From Mycobacterium gallinarum (GTDB lineage Bacteria > Actinomycetota > Actinomycetes > Mycobacteriales > Mycobacteriaceae): a stretch of 64,000 nucleotides of DNA. Position 1 is the stretch's first letter; every line of letters starts with the position of its first letter. Positions 40,324 through 49,196 of this stretch are shown in pieces. A program made the position numbers and the translations under genes. The DNA lies in contig NZ_AP022601.1 in assembly GCF_010726765.1 (NCBI RefSeq), forward strand, positions 3,906,001-3,970,000, in the 5' to 3' direction. The notes beneath the pieces are model-generated. The model did no database searches, had not been told where the DNA came from, and saw only the letters and a list, made by a program, of their open reading frames with translations.

Positions 40324-41310
40324 TCAGGCGGTGGCCGCTTCCTCGTCGTCGGAATCGCTGTCGGTGCAGCAGAACCTGCGCCGGTAGTCCGACGGTGTGA
40401 CGCCGATGATCCGGCGGAAGTGGTGCCGAAGGAGCGTCGCGGTGCCGAAGCCGGATCGCTCGGCGATCCGGTCGATGTCGAGATCGGACTCTTCGAGCAG
40501 TGTGCGGGCGTAGAGCACGCGCTGATCGGTGACCCACTGCATCGGCGTGCGGCCGGTTTCCTCGACGAACCTGCGCGCGAATGTGCGCGCCGACATGTGC
40601 GCACGGGCGGCAAGGCTGGCGACCGTGTGCGGCTGGTCGAGGTTGCCCAGGATCCAGTCGAGTTGCGGCGCAAAGCGTTCCGAGCATCGCACCGGGATCG
40701 GTTGATCGATGTACTGCCGTTGGCCGCCGTCGCGCTGCGGTGGCACCACCATCCGGCGCGCGATCTTGTTCGTGACCTCGCTGCCGAGTTCGCGGCGAAC
40801 CAGATGCAGACACGCGTCGATACCCGCCGCTGTCCCCGCGCTGGTGATCAGGTTGCCGTCATCGACGAACAGCACATTGCGATCGACTTTCGCGGTCGGA
40901 TACTGGCGGGCCAGGTCGTCGGCGTGCATCCAGTGCGTGGTGCAAGGCCGGCCATCGAGCAGCCCCGCGGCGCCCGCGACGAACGCGCCCGAGCACACCG
41001 TGAGGATGATCGACCCGGAGTCGGCGGCAGCTTTCACCGCCTCCAGCGCCGCGGGTAGGTAGTCCGATCCGCCGATCGCGGGAATGGCCACCAGGTCCGC
41101 TCCGACGAGGTCGTCAAGGCCGTGGTCGGGGGTGATCGTCGCGCCGACCGAGGTCCGCAGCGGCTTGCCGGGTTCCGGCCCGCAGACCTTGAAATCGAAG
41201 TTGGGCACGCCGTCCGCGGAGCGGTCGATGCCGAAGACCTCGCAGATGACGCCGAACTCGAAAATCGCTAGACCGTCCAGCACCAGCGCCGATACGCTCT
41301 TTATTGCCAT
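40324..41310 (-). CDS. GlxA-family regulator: DJ-1/PfpI domain plus AraC HTH
   Basis: A 328-residue transcription factor: N-terminal class I glutamine-amidotransferase-like domain (residues 5-190, elbow TVCSGAFVAGAAGLL) and C-terminal AraC-type double HTH (VASLAARAHMSARTFARRFVEETGRTPMQWVTDQRVLYARTLLE...GFGTATLLRHHFRRIIGVTPSDYRRRF). Divergent from the small membrane protein gene. The effector is unknown. The C-terminal tail ends in an acidic Asp/Glu run. Confidence 0.88.
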   Translation of the reverse strand: MAIKSVSALVLDGLAIFEFGVICEVFGIDRSADGVPNFDFKVCGPEPGKPLRTSVGATITPDHGLDDLVGADLVAIPAIGGSDYLPAALEAVKAAADSGSIILTVCSGAFVAGAAGLLDGRPCTTHWMHADDLARQYPTAKVDRNVLFVDDGNLITSAGTAAGIDACLHLVRRELGSEVTNKIARRMVVPPQRDGGQRQYIDQPIPVRCSERFAPQLDWILGNLDQPHTVASLAARAHMSARTFARRFVEETGRTPMQWVTDQRVLYARTLLEESDLDIDRIAERSGFGTATLLRHHFRRIIGVTPSDYRRRFCCTDSDSDDEEAATA

Positions 41311-41381
41311 GGCAGCATTTTATCCTAAGGTGTCCTTCCTGCCACTGTTGGCGGGATATTTGTGAGCGGAGTATTACTGCC

Positions 41382-41636
41382 ATGACCACTGCACTCACCT
41401 TCCTCATCCTGATCGCCCCCCTGGCGGTGGCAGTGGCCCTCAGCTGGGCGGCTCATCGCTCCGGTTCACTGCGGCTTCGGCTTGACCAGTTCCGGATGGC
41501 CGGTCCAATGACGGGTCGGTACTTCGAGGACGACCGCGACGCCTTCCGCATCGGCCACGACGCCGATGCCGTGCGCACGCGCTTCGAGCAGCAGCCGTTC
41601 TGGCCCTCGTCAGGGTCGCTGAGCGAGGGTCGCTAG
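41382..41636 (+). CDS. Small membrane protein, function unknown
   Basis: An 84-residue protein with one N-terminal hydrophobic segment (LTFLILIAPLAVAVALSWAA) and a cytoplasmic charged tail. ATG 41382 is chosen since the upstream extension is low-complexity. The 70-base spacer from the GlxA-type gene includes a TGCCATGGCA palindrome over that gene's start. It overlaps the convergent hydrolase gene by 27 bases. Not recognised as a named family. Confidence 0.6.
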   Translation: MTTALTFLILIAPLAVAVALSWAAHRSGSLRLRLDQFRMAGPMTGRYFEDDRDAFRIGHDADAVRTRFEQQPFWPSSGSLSEGR

Positions 41637-42380
41637 AAACGACTCGACCGCGTCTCGATAGATCTGCGGCGCATCGTCGTGGATCAGGTGGCCGGCGCCG
41701 GGCACGTGCAGATACGTCGTCCGGTAGCCGGATTCCGCCATCGTGCGCATCTGGCCCGGCGGCGTGACGGAATTGCCGGCCTCCAACAGCAGCGAGGGCG
41801 CCCGCACCATCGACCACTGCTGCCAGTAGTCGCGGGTGCCCCACTCGGCGGCGATCTCGATCCAGGTCTTCGTATGCCCGTGCAGCCGCCAACCGGTATC
41901 GGTCTTGTCGAACGCCTCGAGGAAGTACTGCCCAGCGACGGTTCCGAACTCGTCGTAAACCCTTTGCGCCGTGTTGAATTCGACCGGCAGCGCATGCAGC
42001 CACGGTTCCCACGGGCCAGTCGTGCGGCCCCGGAAGTCCGGAGCCATGTCCTCCACGACGAGCGCACGTACCAATTCGGGCCGGCTCGCCGCCAGACACC
42101 ACGAGTGCAGCGCGCCCATCGAATGTCCGACCATGACGGCCGGGGCGCCCAGCGTGGCGACGGCGTCACCGAGGTCGGCGACGAACCGCTCGGTGCTGAT
42201 CGGATACGGATCGTCGACATCACGACCGCGGTGCCACGGCGCGTCGTAGGTGTACACCCGACCCAGCCCGGTCAGCCACGGCAGCTGTCGCGACCACGTG
42301 CTGCCCCGGCCCATCAGGCCGTGTACGAGGACCAGCGGCTCGCCGGCTCCTCCTCGGGGCGTCAGCAGGTCGGGGGCCAT
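41610..42380 (-). CDS. Alpha/beta hydrolase (Rv3591c type)
   Basis: A 256-residue serine hydrolase: LVLVHGLMGRGSTW oxyanion loop, GHSMGALHSW nucleophile elbow, and PGAGHLIHDDAP with the catalytic His. Same relative position as Rv3591c, divergent from mhuD with 25 bases between the two start codons. Cytosolic; substrate unknown. ATG 42380 is the start because the frame upstream of it overlaps mhuD. Confidence 0.85.
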   Translation of the reverse strand: MAPDLLTPRGGAGEPLVLVHGLMGRGSTWSRQLPWLTGLGRVYTYDAPWHRGRDVDDPYPISTERFVADLGDAVATLGAPAVMVGHSMGALHSWCLAASRPELVRALVVEDMAPDFRGRTTGPWEPWLHALPVEFNTAQRVYDEFGTVAGQYFLEAFDKTDTGWRLHGHTKTWIEIAAEWGTRDYWQQWSMVRAPSLLLEAGNSVTPPGQMRTMAESGYRTTYLHVPGAGHLIHDDAPQIYRDAVESFLATLAQRP

Positions 42381-42405
42381 GGGAGCGCACGGTAACCTGA
42401 TCGAC

Positions 42406-42726
42406 ATGTCCGCCCCAAACACCGTGGTGAAGATCAACGCAATCGAGGTACCACCCGACGCCGGCCCTGAGCTGGAGAAGCGATTCGCGCACCGCGCGCA
42501 CGCCGTCGACAACCAGCCCGGTTTCCTCGGGTTTCAGCTGCTGCGCCCGATCAAGGGCGAGGACCGCTACTTCGTGGTGACGCAGTGGGAGTCCGAAGAG
42601 GCATTTCAGGCGTGGGCGTCGGGCCCGGCCATCGAGGCACACAAGGGACAGGCCGCCAACCCCGTGGCCACCGGCGCTTCGCTGCTGGAGTTCGAGGTTG
42701 TCCTGGACGTTGCTGGCAGCAAGTAG
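42406..42726 (+). CDS. mhuD: MhuD, heme-degrading monooxygenase
   Basis: Antibiotic-biosynthesis-monooxygenase-fold enzyme that opens heme to mycobilin and releases iron. 106 residues close to Rv3592 (VVKINAIEVP, GFLGFQLLRPIKGEDRYFVVTQWES, AFQAW), with His/Asn/Trp heme-site residues apparently retained (RFAHRAHAVDNQ). TAACCT at 42393-42398 ends seven bases before ATG, suggesting a leaderless message. No IdeR box is evident to me. Overlaps lpqF. Confidence 0.94.
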   Translation: MSAPNTVVKINAIEVPPDAGPELEKRFAHRAHAVDNQPGFLGFQLLRPIKGEDRYFVVTQWESEEAFQAWASGPAIEAHKGQAANPVATGASLLEFEVVLDVAGSK

Positions 42727-44071
42727 AGCGCGCCGCGCGACGGGTCGGCTGTCGGCCGTCGCGCTGGTCGTCACGCTGGCATGCGGCTGTACCAACAGCT
42801 CGGCGCCGGTCCCCGCGGCCGACGCGACCTATGGCGTGCCCATCGAGGTCAACACCCCCCAGGGTCTGCGCGCCAAACAGACCATCGACATGCTCAACTC
42901 CGAGTGGCCCATCGGCACGGTCGGGGTGCGCACACTGGCTGCCCCTGAACAGGTCAACGGGGTGACATCGGCCATGGGCAACCTGTGGTTGGACCGCCCG
43001 ATCACCGTCGCGGGGATCGACATCGGCGCTGGGCAGGCAACCCTGCACGTGCTGACGTCATACGGTGTCGCACAAGACATTTCGCTACGCACCAATGATG
43101 CAGGACTCGTCGACCGGTTCGAGGTGTCACTCGAAGAACCCCAGATCAACACGTGGCAGGACATCGACACCGAACTGTCGAAGACGGGCGCGCGGTATTC
43201 CTACCAGGTCTCGAAGGTCGTCCCAGACGGGACGGTCGGGAGATGCACGACGGTCGCAGGCACGAACGTCGATCTCTCGCTACCGCTGGCGTCGATCTTC
43301 AAACTGTATGTCCTGCTTGCGGTTGCGGAAGCCGTCACGGCGGGCACGGTCGAATGGACCGACCCGCTCACCATCACCAAAGAGGCCAAGGCCGTCGGAT
43401 CCGCAGGGCTTCAGGAGCTCGCACCCGGTGCGCAGGTGTCGGTGCGCAAGGCCGCGCAGGAGATGATCTCGGCGAGTGACAACATGGCGACCGACCTGCT
43501 GATCGCGCGCCTCGGCCCCGGTGCTGTCGAGCGCGCGCTCGTCACCGCGGGTCATCACGACCCGGCGAGCATGACACCGTTTCCGACCATGCACGAGCTG
43601 TTCTCGATCGGCTGGGGTCAGCCCGACCTTCGCGAGCAATGGAAGCAGGCCTCTCCGCAGGTCCGCGCGCAGCTGCTCGAGCAGACGAATTCCCGCCCGT
43701 TCCAACCAGACCCAGTCCGTACCGGCACTCCGGCATCCGAATACGGCGCCGAATGGTACGGCAGCGCCGCCGACATCTGCCGCGTACATGCCGCTCTGCA
43801 GACCGCCGCGGTCGGTGAAGCCGCCCCGGTACGGGAGATCCTCTCCGCTGTTCCCGGGATTTCGCTGGACGAGTCGAAGTGGCCCTATATCGGCGCCAAA
43901 GGCGGAAACCTGCCCGGCGATCTGACATTCAGCTGGTACGCCGTCGACCGCACCGGCCAGCCCTGGGTGGTCAGCTTCCAGATGAACTGGCCCCGCTTTC
44001 GCAGTCAGACCGCCGCGGGCTGGCTGTTGTCGGTCGCGCACAAGACTTTCGACCTGGTCCCGATGAACTAG
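42698..44071 (+). CDS. lpqF: LpqF, lipoprotein with serine beta-lactamase-like domain
   Basis: A 457-residue lipoprotein: signal with Cys29/Cys31 lipobox region (TLACGC), an N-terminal cystatin-like domain, and a class A beta-lactamase-like domain with SIFK (SxxK), SDN in SASDNMA, and KGG in place of KTG. Related LpqF proteins in corynebacteria activate LIM/LAM-forming mannosyltransferase. The first possible start is TTG 42698, inside mhuD; TTG 42710 is also possible. Convergent with the phosphatase gene over an ACTAGT palindrome. Confidence 0.85.
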   Translation: MSWTLLAASRARRATGRLSAVALVVTLACGCTNSSAPVPAADATYGVPIEVNTPQGLRAKQTIDMLNSEWPIGTVGVRTLAAPEQVNGVTSAMGNLWLDRPITVAGIDIGAGQATLHVLTSYGVAQDISLRTNDAGLVDRFEVSLEEPQINTWQDIDTELSKTGARYSYQVSKVVPDGTVGRCTTVAGTNVDLSLPLASIFKLYVLLAVAEAVTAGTVEWTDPLTITKEAKAVGSAGLQELAPGAQVSVRKAAQEMISASDNMATDLLIARLGPGAVERALVTAGHHDPASMTPFPTMHELFSIGWGQPDLREQWKQASPQVRAQLLEQTNSRPFQPDPVRTGTPASEYGAEWYGSAADICRVHAALQTAAVGEAAPVREILSAVPGISLDESKWPYIGAKGGNLPGDLTFSWYAVDRTGQPWVVSFQMNWPRFRSQTAAGWLLSVAHKTFDLVPMN

Positions 44072-44619
44072 TTGTTCGACCGCAGGTTCCACGCGTGTCC
44101 GCGGAAGTGCAGGACCGTCCGGCTCGCCGGTGCAATGTCGATGCGCCAGAACGACTTCGGCGGCGCGTCCAGAGCGATCACGATGGCTGCGCGGATCACG
44201 GATGGATGCGTGACCGCGACCAGCCGGGCCCGATCGGCCGTCAGTGAGTCCATCCAGCCCTTGACGCGGTCGATCAGGTCGACGACGGACTCGCCACCGT
44301 GCGGCGCGCGTGTCGGGTCCGTCAGCCAAATCGCGAGATCCGCCGCATCGACCCGGCCGAGGACGTCACCACGCCAGCGCCCGCAGTCCAGATCCGCCAG
44401 CCGGGTGTCGATGCCCGCCTGCAGGCCAAGCAATTCCGCGGTCTGCCGCGTCCGCTTCTCGGGTCCGCAGTAGGCCCGCTCGGAGACGCCGAGTTCGATC
44501 GAGGAGTCGACCTGGCGATGACCGACAGCGTTCAATGGCTCGTCGGTGGCGAACCGCCCGGCTGCCATCGCATCGGTCATGGCGTGCGATACGAGGGTCA
44601 GCCGGACGACCTCGCTCAC
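44068..44619 (-). CDS. Histidine-phosphatase-family protein with altered RHG motif
   Basis: A 183-residue member of the phosphoglycerate mutase/histidine phosphatase fold. The expected RHG reads SHA (TLVSHAMTD), keeping the catalytic His but losing Arg and Gly; the second site VTHPSVIRAA is intact, and GPEKRTRQTAELLG gives the second Arg. It overlaps cbtA by four bases (ATGA), so it is the third gene of the riboswitch-controlled cobalt operon. May be a cobalamin-pathway phosphatase (like alpha-ribazole phosphatase) or a pseudoenzyme. Confidence 0.78.
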   Translation of the reverse strand: MSEVVRLTLVSHAMTDAMAAGRFATDEPLNAVGHRQVDSSIELGVSERAYCGPEKRTRQTAELLGLQAGIDTRLADLDCGRWRGDVLGRVDAADLAIWLTDPTRAPHGGESVVDLIDRVKGWMDSLTADRARLVAVTHPSVIRAAIVIALDAPPKSFWRIDIAPASRTVLHFRGHAWNLRSNN

Positions 44620-45422
44620 ACCGAAACGGTGTCCCGTCGCTTGTCGCCGAGCAGCTTCGCCGCCATCGTACCGAAGACCAAACCGATCGTCAGGTAGATG
44701 ACCAGCTGGTTCCCCAGCGAGAACAACCGGAAGTCGTAGAGCAGGTCGGCGGGGAAGCCTTCATAGACGATGTTGCCCGCGTCGTCGAGCAGCGGTCCGG
44801 GGGTCTCGTCGATGGTCGGCAGCACGAGCATCACGATCGCGGACGCCGCGATGTACGAACCGGCGGCCGCCAACGTCGCGTTCCAGGCACCGAGCTTCTC
44901 GTTGAGCCGTCGGCCCAGGTATACCGCCGCGACCAGGAGCGCCGCGGACAGCACCACCATCAGCAGGTACAGCAGCGTGCGCTGACGAAGCGTCTCGTCG
45001 AGGCTGAGCGCGGGCGGGCTCGGCGGGTATTTCAGCGCGGGCACGATGAAGACGCTCAGCAACATGCCACCCGCGACGTACAGCGACAACAGCCGCGCCG
45101 AGATGTTGCCGACCCGGCCGTAGGCGACCGCGAACACGACGGCGAACAAGGCACCGATGGCGACGCTGTAGAGCAGCACTCCCAGTCCCATCCCGATGTT
45201 CATCTGCACGGCGCGGGTAAAGCCTTCGAATCCGCCGTCGCCGCCGCCATGGTCATGTCCGCCCGCGGCGCCGCTGAGCGCCTCGTGGGCGGCACCGATG
45301 CCGTCCTCGTACCCGATGGCCCGGTCGATCACCGGCTCGATGAAGATCCGGGCGAAGATGAACGACAGCACTCCCGCGGCGGCGCCGGCCAGCAAGCCAC
45401 GCCAAATGATCTGCTTTTCCAT
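44616..45422 (-). CDS. cbtA: CbtA, cobalt transporter subunit
   Basis: A 268-residue membrane protein with about six hydrophobic segments, of the CbtA cobalt-uptake family usually paired with CbtB. A His/Gly-rich loop (AGGHDHGGGDGG) follows the first helix and could bind metal. Starts 22 bases after cbtB; its stop overlaps the phosphatase start. The upstream cobalamin riboswitch supports cobalt for B12 as substrate. Confidence 0.9.
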   Translation of the reverse strand: MEKQIIWRGLLAGAAAGVLSFIFARIFIEPVIDRAIGYEDGIGAAHEALSGAAGGHDHGGGDGGFEGFTRAVQMNIGMGLGVLLYSVAIGALFAVVFAVAYGRVGNISARLLSLYVAGGMLLSVFIVPALKYPPSPPALSLDETLRQRTLLYLLMVVLSAALLVAAVYLGRRLNEKLGAWNATLAAAGSYIAASAIVMLVLPTIDETPGPLLDDAGNIVYEGFPADLLYDFRLFSLGNQLVIYLTIGLVFGTMAAKLLGDKRRDTVSV

Positions 45423-45444
45423 TGTGTGTGGGCTCCTCTGCGCG

Positions 45445-45660
45445 TCAGTGGCAGGGGAAGCCGAGCAGATGTCGCGCGTCGTGCACGAATTCGTGAACCA
45501 TGGTGTTGTTTCCGAACACCGATGTGGCGCCCTGGTCCATCCCGATGAAGTAGATGGCCAGCAGCGCGAAAAATGCCGTGAGGGTCAGCCAGACTGCCGC
45601 CTTGGTGGCGGAGAAGTCGAGGGGCGTCGCAATACTCTTGCGGGCCTCAGGAGATGTCAT
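45445..45660 (-). CDS. cbtB: CbtB, small cobalt transporter subunit
   Basis: A 71-residue protein with a single hydrophobic helix (KAAVWLTLTAFFALLAIYFIG) and the family's C-terminal histidine-rich metal motif (HEFVHDARHLLGFPCH). ATG 45660 is preferred because the 20-residue extension upstream falls in the riboswitch expression platform. First gene of cbtB-cbtA-phosphatase. Confidence 0.9.
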   Translation of the reverse strand: MTSPEARKSIATPLDFSATKAAVWLTLTAFFALLAIYFIGMDQGATSVFGNNTMVHEFVHDARHLLGFPCH

Positions 45661-45727
45661 GTCAGGTCCTTCCCGGGATTTCGCGTCCCAGCTTCCGCAC
45701 GGCGAGCCGTGCATGTACAAAAGGTGT

Positions 45728-45806
45728 TGACGACGGACGTCGGGTCTGACTTCACAGTGGCGCGACCGTTCTGGATTCTCACCAGATTCCTTCGCCCGTC
45801 GATTAC
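45728..45806 (-). promoter_or_regulatory. Cobalamin riboswitch in the cbtB leader
   Basis: On the minus strand: GAAGGAATC..GGTGAGAATCC, then GGTCGCGCCACTGTGAAG and the B12-box-like AGTCAGACCCG, in the order and spacing of AdoCbl riboswitches. A TAGGAT -10 (45818-45813) lies just upstream. Downstream, a perfect hairpin (GCACGG-CTCG-CCGTGC, 45712-45697) and a TCCCGGGA palindrome over the GGAAGGA ribosome site could form the expression platform. Predicted to shut off cobalt uptake when B12 is plentiful. Confidence 0.85.
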
Positions 45807-45865
45807 ATCAGCATCCTAAGCAAACGGTCCAGCGTTCGGACGTCCGGTCATCCATTCGCAACACA

Positions 45866-45897
45866 AAGGCCCCGAAACCGCATGGTTTCGGGGCCTT
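45866..45897 (-). terminator. Strong stem-loop terminator after clpC1
   Basis: A perfect 14-bp stem (AAGGCCCCGAAACC / GGTTTCGGGGCCTT) with a four-base loop, 14 bases after the clpC1 stop, followed on the minus strand by TTTGTGTTG. It separates clpC1 from the cbt operon, whose promoter lies a few dozen bases further. Confidence 0.85.
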
Positions 45898-45911
45898 CGT
45901 GTCGTTGGCGT

Positions 45912-48455
45912 TTACTCGACGCTCGTCGCGCCCGCGGCGCCGGCCTGAGCCAGGTCCGGGGTCTCCTCGACCTTCGCCGGCTTCTTGATGCCCTTGAAGG
46001 TGAAGACCGCGTCCTCGCCCGCGCCTTCGCCGTCCCAGTTGTCGACGTCGACCATGACGAGCTGGCCGGGACCAACCTCCTCGAAGAGGATCTTCTCGGA
46101 CAGCTGGTCCTCGATCTCGCGCTGAATTGTTCGGCGCAGCGGCCGCGCGCCGAGCACGGGATCGAACCCGCGCTTGGCCAGCAGCGACTTCGCCTTGTCC
46201 GACAGCTCCATGGCCATGTCCTTGCCCTTGAGCTGCTTTTCCACCCGGCCGATCATCAGGTCGACCATCTGGATGATCTCGTCGCGAGTCAACTGGTGGA
46301 AGACGATGATGTCGTCGATGCGGTTGAGGAACTCCGGGCGGAAGTGCTTCTTCAGCTCGTCGTTGACCTTCTGCTTCATCCGCTCGTAGTTGTTCTCGCC
46401 GCCACCCTGGGTGAAGCCGAGCCCGACGGCCTTGCTGATGTCGGACGTGCCGAGGTTCGAGGTGAAGATCAGCACGGTGTTCTTGAAGTCCACCGTGCGA
46501 CCCTGACCGTCGGTGAGACGGCCGTCCTCGAGGACCTGCAGGAGGCTGTTGTAGATCTCCTGGTGGGCCTTCTCGATCTCGTCGAACAGCACGACGCTGA
46601 ACGGCTTGCGGCGCACCTTCTCGGTGAGCTGGCCGCCCTCCTCGTAGCCGACATACCCCGGGGGCGCACCGAACAGCCGCGACGCGGTGAACCGGTCGTG
46701 GAACTCACCCATGTCGATCTGGATGAGCGCGTCGTCGTCGCCGAACAGGAAGTTGGCCAGCGCCTTGGACAGCTCGGTCTTACCCACACCGGACGGGCCG
46801 GCGAAGATGAACGAGCCCGACGGCCGCTTGGGATCCTTCAGACCCGCGCGGGTACGCCGGATCGCCTTGGAGACAGCCTTGACGGCGTCCTCCTGGCCGA
46901 TGATCCGCTTGTGCAGCTCCTCTTCCATGCGCAGCAGCCGAGTGGTCTCCTCCTCGGTCAGCTTGAACACGGGGATGCCGGTCCAGTTGCCGAGCACCTC
47001 GGCGATCTGCTCGTCGTCGACCTCGGCGACGACATCGAGATCACCTGAGCGCCACTGCTTTTCACGCTCAGCACGCTGTGCGACGAGCTGCTTCTCCTTG
47101 TCGCGCAGGCTGGCGGCCTTCTCGAAGTCCTGCGCGTCGATCGCGGACTCCTTCTCGCGACGCGCGTCGGCGATCTTCTCGTCGAACTCGCGAAGGTCCG
47201 GCGGAGCGGTCATCCGGCGGATGCGCATGCGCGCGCCTGCCTCGTCGATCAGGTCGATCGCCTTGTCCGGCAGGAACCGGTCGTTGATGTAGCGGTCGGC
47301 CAGGGTGGCCGCGGCCACGATCGCGGGGTCGGTGATCGAAACCCGGTGGTGCGCCTCATAGCGATCGCGCAGTCCCTTGAGGATCTCGATGGTGTGCTCG
47401 ACCGTCGGCTCGCCCACCTGGACCGGCTGGAAGCGGCGCTCCAGGGCGGCGTCCTTCTCGATGTACTTGCGGTACTCGTCGAGGGTGGTGGCGCCGATGG
47501 TCTGCAGCTCGCCGCGGGCCAGTTTCGGCTTCAGGATCGATGCGGCGTCGATGGCGCCCTCGGCGGCACCCGCACCCACGAGCGTGTGCAGCTCGTCGAT
47601 GAACAGGATGATGTCGCCGCGGGTGTTGATCTCCTTGAGCACCTTCTTGAGGCGTTCCTCGAAATCACCGCGGTAGCGGCTGCCTGCGACCAGCGAGCCC
47701 AGGTCAAGCGTGTAGAGCTGCTTGTCCTTCAGCGTCTCGGGAACCTCGCCGTGCACGATGGCCTGCGCCAGCCCCTCGACGACGGCGGTCTTGCCGACGC
47801 CGGGCTCGCCGATCAACACCGGGTTGTTCTTGGTGCGGCGGCTCAGCACCTGCATGACCCGCTCGATTTCCTTCTCACGGCCGATGACCGGATCGAGCTT
47901 GCCTTCCATTGCGGCGGCGGTGAGGTTGCGGCCGAACTGGTCGAGCACCAGCGACGTCGACGGGTTGCCCGCCTCGCCGCCGCGGCCGCCGGTACCGGCT
48001 TCCGCGGTCTCCTTGCCCTGGTATCCGCTCAGCAGCTGGATCACCTGCTGGCGTACCCGGGTCAGCTCGGCGCCGAGTTTCACCAGCACCTGGGCGGCGA
48101 CGCCTTCGCCCTCGCGAATCAGCCCGAGCAGGATGTGCTCGGTGCCGATGTAGTTGTGACCGAGCTGCAACGCCTCGCGCAGCGACAGTTCCAGCACCTT
48201 CTTGGCGCGGGGAGTGAACGGAATGTGGCCGGACGGCGCCTGCTGGCCCTGGCCGATGATCTCCTCGACCTGGCTGCGCACGCCCTCGAGCGAAATCCCC
48301 AGCGACTCCAGCGACTTGGCGGCTACGCCTTCCCCCTCATGAATGAGCCCAAGGAGGATGTGCTCGGTTCCGATGTAGTTGTGGTTGAGCATCCGGGCCT
48401 CTTCTTGAGCCAGGACGACGACCCTGCGGGCGCGGTCGGTGAATCTCTCGAACAT
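45912..48455 (-). CDS. clpC1: ClpC1 AAA+ unfoldase of the ClpP1P2 protease
   Basis: Essential Hsp100 unfoldase feeding substrates to ClpP1P2; target of cyclomarin, ecumicin and lassomycin. 847 residues: N-domain with two Clp repeats (1-150), D1 with [12 protein letters not shown]-like middle coiled coil (about 410-475), D2 with GPSGVGKTE, and a ClpP-contact loop, with the sensor motif MTRDE region before a C-terminal tail. Matches Rv3596c in length and sequence. Confidence 0.98.
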   Translation of the reverse strand: MFERFTDRARRVVVLAQEEARMLNHNYIGTEHILLGLIHEGEGVAAKSLESLGISLEGVRSQVEEIIGQGQQAPSGHIPFTPRAKKVLELSLREALQLGHNYIGTEHILLGLIREGEGVAAQVLVKLGAELTRVRQQVIQLLSGYQGKETAEAGTGGRGGEAGNPSTSLVLDQFGRNLTAAAMEGKLDPVIGREKEIERVMQVLSRRTKNNPVLIGEPGVGKTAVVEGLAQAIVHGEVPETLKDKQLYTLDLGSLVAGSRYRGDFEERLKKVLKEINTRGDIILFIDELHTLVGAGAAEGAIDAASILKPKLARGELQTIGATTLDEYRKYIEKDAALERRFQPVQVGEPTVEHTIEILKGLRDRYEAHHRVSITDPAIVAAATLADRYINDRFLPDKAIDLIDEAGARMRIRRMTAPPDLREFDEKIADARREKESAIDAQDFEKAASLRDKEKQLVAQRAEREKQWRSGDLDVVAEVDDEQIAEVLGNWTGIPVFKLTEEETTRLLRMEEELHKRIIGQEDAVKAVSKAIRRTRAGLKDPKRPSGSFIFAGPSGVGKTELSKALANFLFGDDDALIQIDMGEFHDRFTASRLFGAPPGYVGYEEGGQLTEKVRRKPFSVVLFDEIEKAHQEIYNSLLQVLEDGRLTDGQGRTVDFKNTVLIFTSNLGTSDISKAVGLGFTQGGGENNYERMKQKVNDELKKHFRPEFLNRIDDIIVFHQLTRDEIIQMVDLMIGRVEKQLKGKDMAMELSDKAKSLLAKRGFDPVLGARPLRRTIQREIEDQLSEKILFEEVGPGQLVMVDVDNWDGEGAGEDAVFTFKGIKKPAKVEETPDLAQAGAAGATSVE

Positions 48456-48494
48456 CGGTGGTTACCTGCTCTCCATCAATAGACTCGGCGCTCT

Positions 48495-48510
48495 GCACTT
48501 GACGAAGTGC
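48495..48510. promoter_or_regulatory. Inverted repeat in the clpC1 5' region
   Basis: GCACTT-GACG-AAGTGC, a perfect 6-4-6 repeat, lies 40 bases upstream of the clpC1 ATG. It may be an operator or a 5'-UTR hairpin. The rest of the 265-base clpC1-lsr2 spacer shows nothing I can name. Confidence 0.35.
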
Positions 48511-48720
48511 ACCGCACCTGCCGTCCACTCTAATGGGCGGCGGACCAGCCCGCCCCGCCTCCCGGTCTGCTCTTAGCGGAACAGGGGCGCCGTCAGTGGG
48601 CGAGGCGGCTGATCCGTGGTGCCATTGGTGTCAACGTCCGGGCGGCGTGATTGTTTCCGCAGAACTCTCCTGCGGGGTTCGCGGCCAGCGAACGCGCGAG
48701 TATTCGGAGGCGCGAGTTAT

Positions 48721-49062
48721 TTACGTTGCCGCATGGAACGCGTCGATGACGTCGGCTGGAATTCGCCCGCGAGTGGACACATTGTGTCCGTTGCGGCGGG
48801 CCCAGTCCCGAATCGCGGCGCTCTGCTCCCGGTCGATCGCCGCCCGGCCGCGGCCCGACCCTGCCGAACGTCCGCGGCGACGGCCGCCGACCCGGCGTCC
48901 GGCCTCGACCCATTGCTTGAGGTCATTGCGCAGCTTGGTGGCATTCTTCGAAGAAAGGTCGATCTCGTAGCTGACGCCGTCGAGCCCGAATTCAACTGTC
49001 TCATCAGCTCCGCCTTCGCCGTCGAAATCATCGACCAGCGTGACGGTCACTTTTTTCGCCAT
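48721..49062 (-). CDS. lsr2: Lsr2, H-NS-like xenogeneic silencer
   Basis: Nucleoid-associated protein that bridges DNA and silences AT-rich regions. 113 residues: dimerising N-domain ([37 protein letters not shown]), a Gly/Arg linker and the C-terminal AT-hook-like RGR domain ([21 protein letters not shown]). Nearly identical to Rv3597c. Its own promoter region at 49063-49196 is AT-rich. Confidence 0.98.
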   Translation of the reverse strand: MAKKVTVTLVDDFDGEGGADETVEFGLDGVSYEIDLSSKNATKLRNDLKQWVEAGRRVGGRRRGRSAGSGRGRAAIDREQSAAIRDWARRNGHNVSTRGRIPADVIDAFHAAT

Positions 49063-49133
49063 TTGCCCACTCTGCCCTTCTCGGGAGCAACCTTCATGAA
49101 TTGATAAGTCTTGATCCCCCGACCCAATGTGCC

Positions 49134-49139
49134 ATATTA
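49134..49139 (-). promoter_or_regulatory. lsr2: Likely lsr2 -10 element
   Basis: TAATAT on the minus strand, 71 bases upstream of the lsr2 ATG, with CCGACA at an 18-base spacing as a -35. The region is unusually AT-rich for this genome, consistent with Lsr2 autoregulation. Confidence 0.45.
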
Positions 49140-49196
49140 AGACACCCCATTCAACAATGTCGGGGAAGGTCGGAAATCCGGCAAGTTCGGCTTAGA

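Noticed and set aside
45866..45897. The stem-loop as a small RNA
   Set aside because: Its position right after clpC1, with a T-rich run on the clpC1-sense side, fits a terminator better.
48456..48720. A small gene between clpC1 and lsr2
   Set aside because: The frames there are shadows extending into lsr2 with no ribosome site or conserved composition; I see only the hairpin at 48495.
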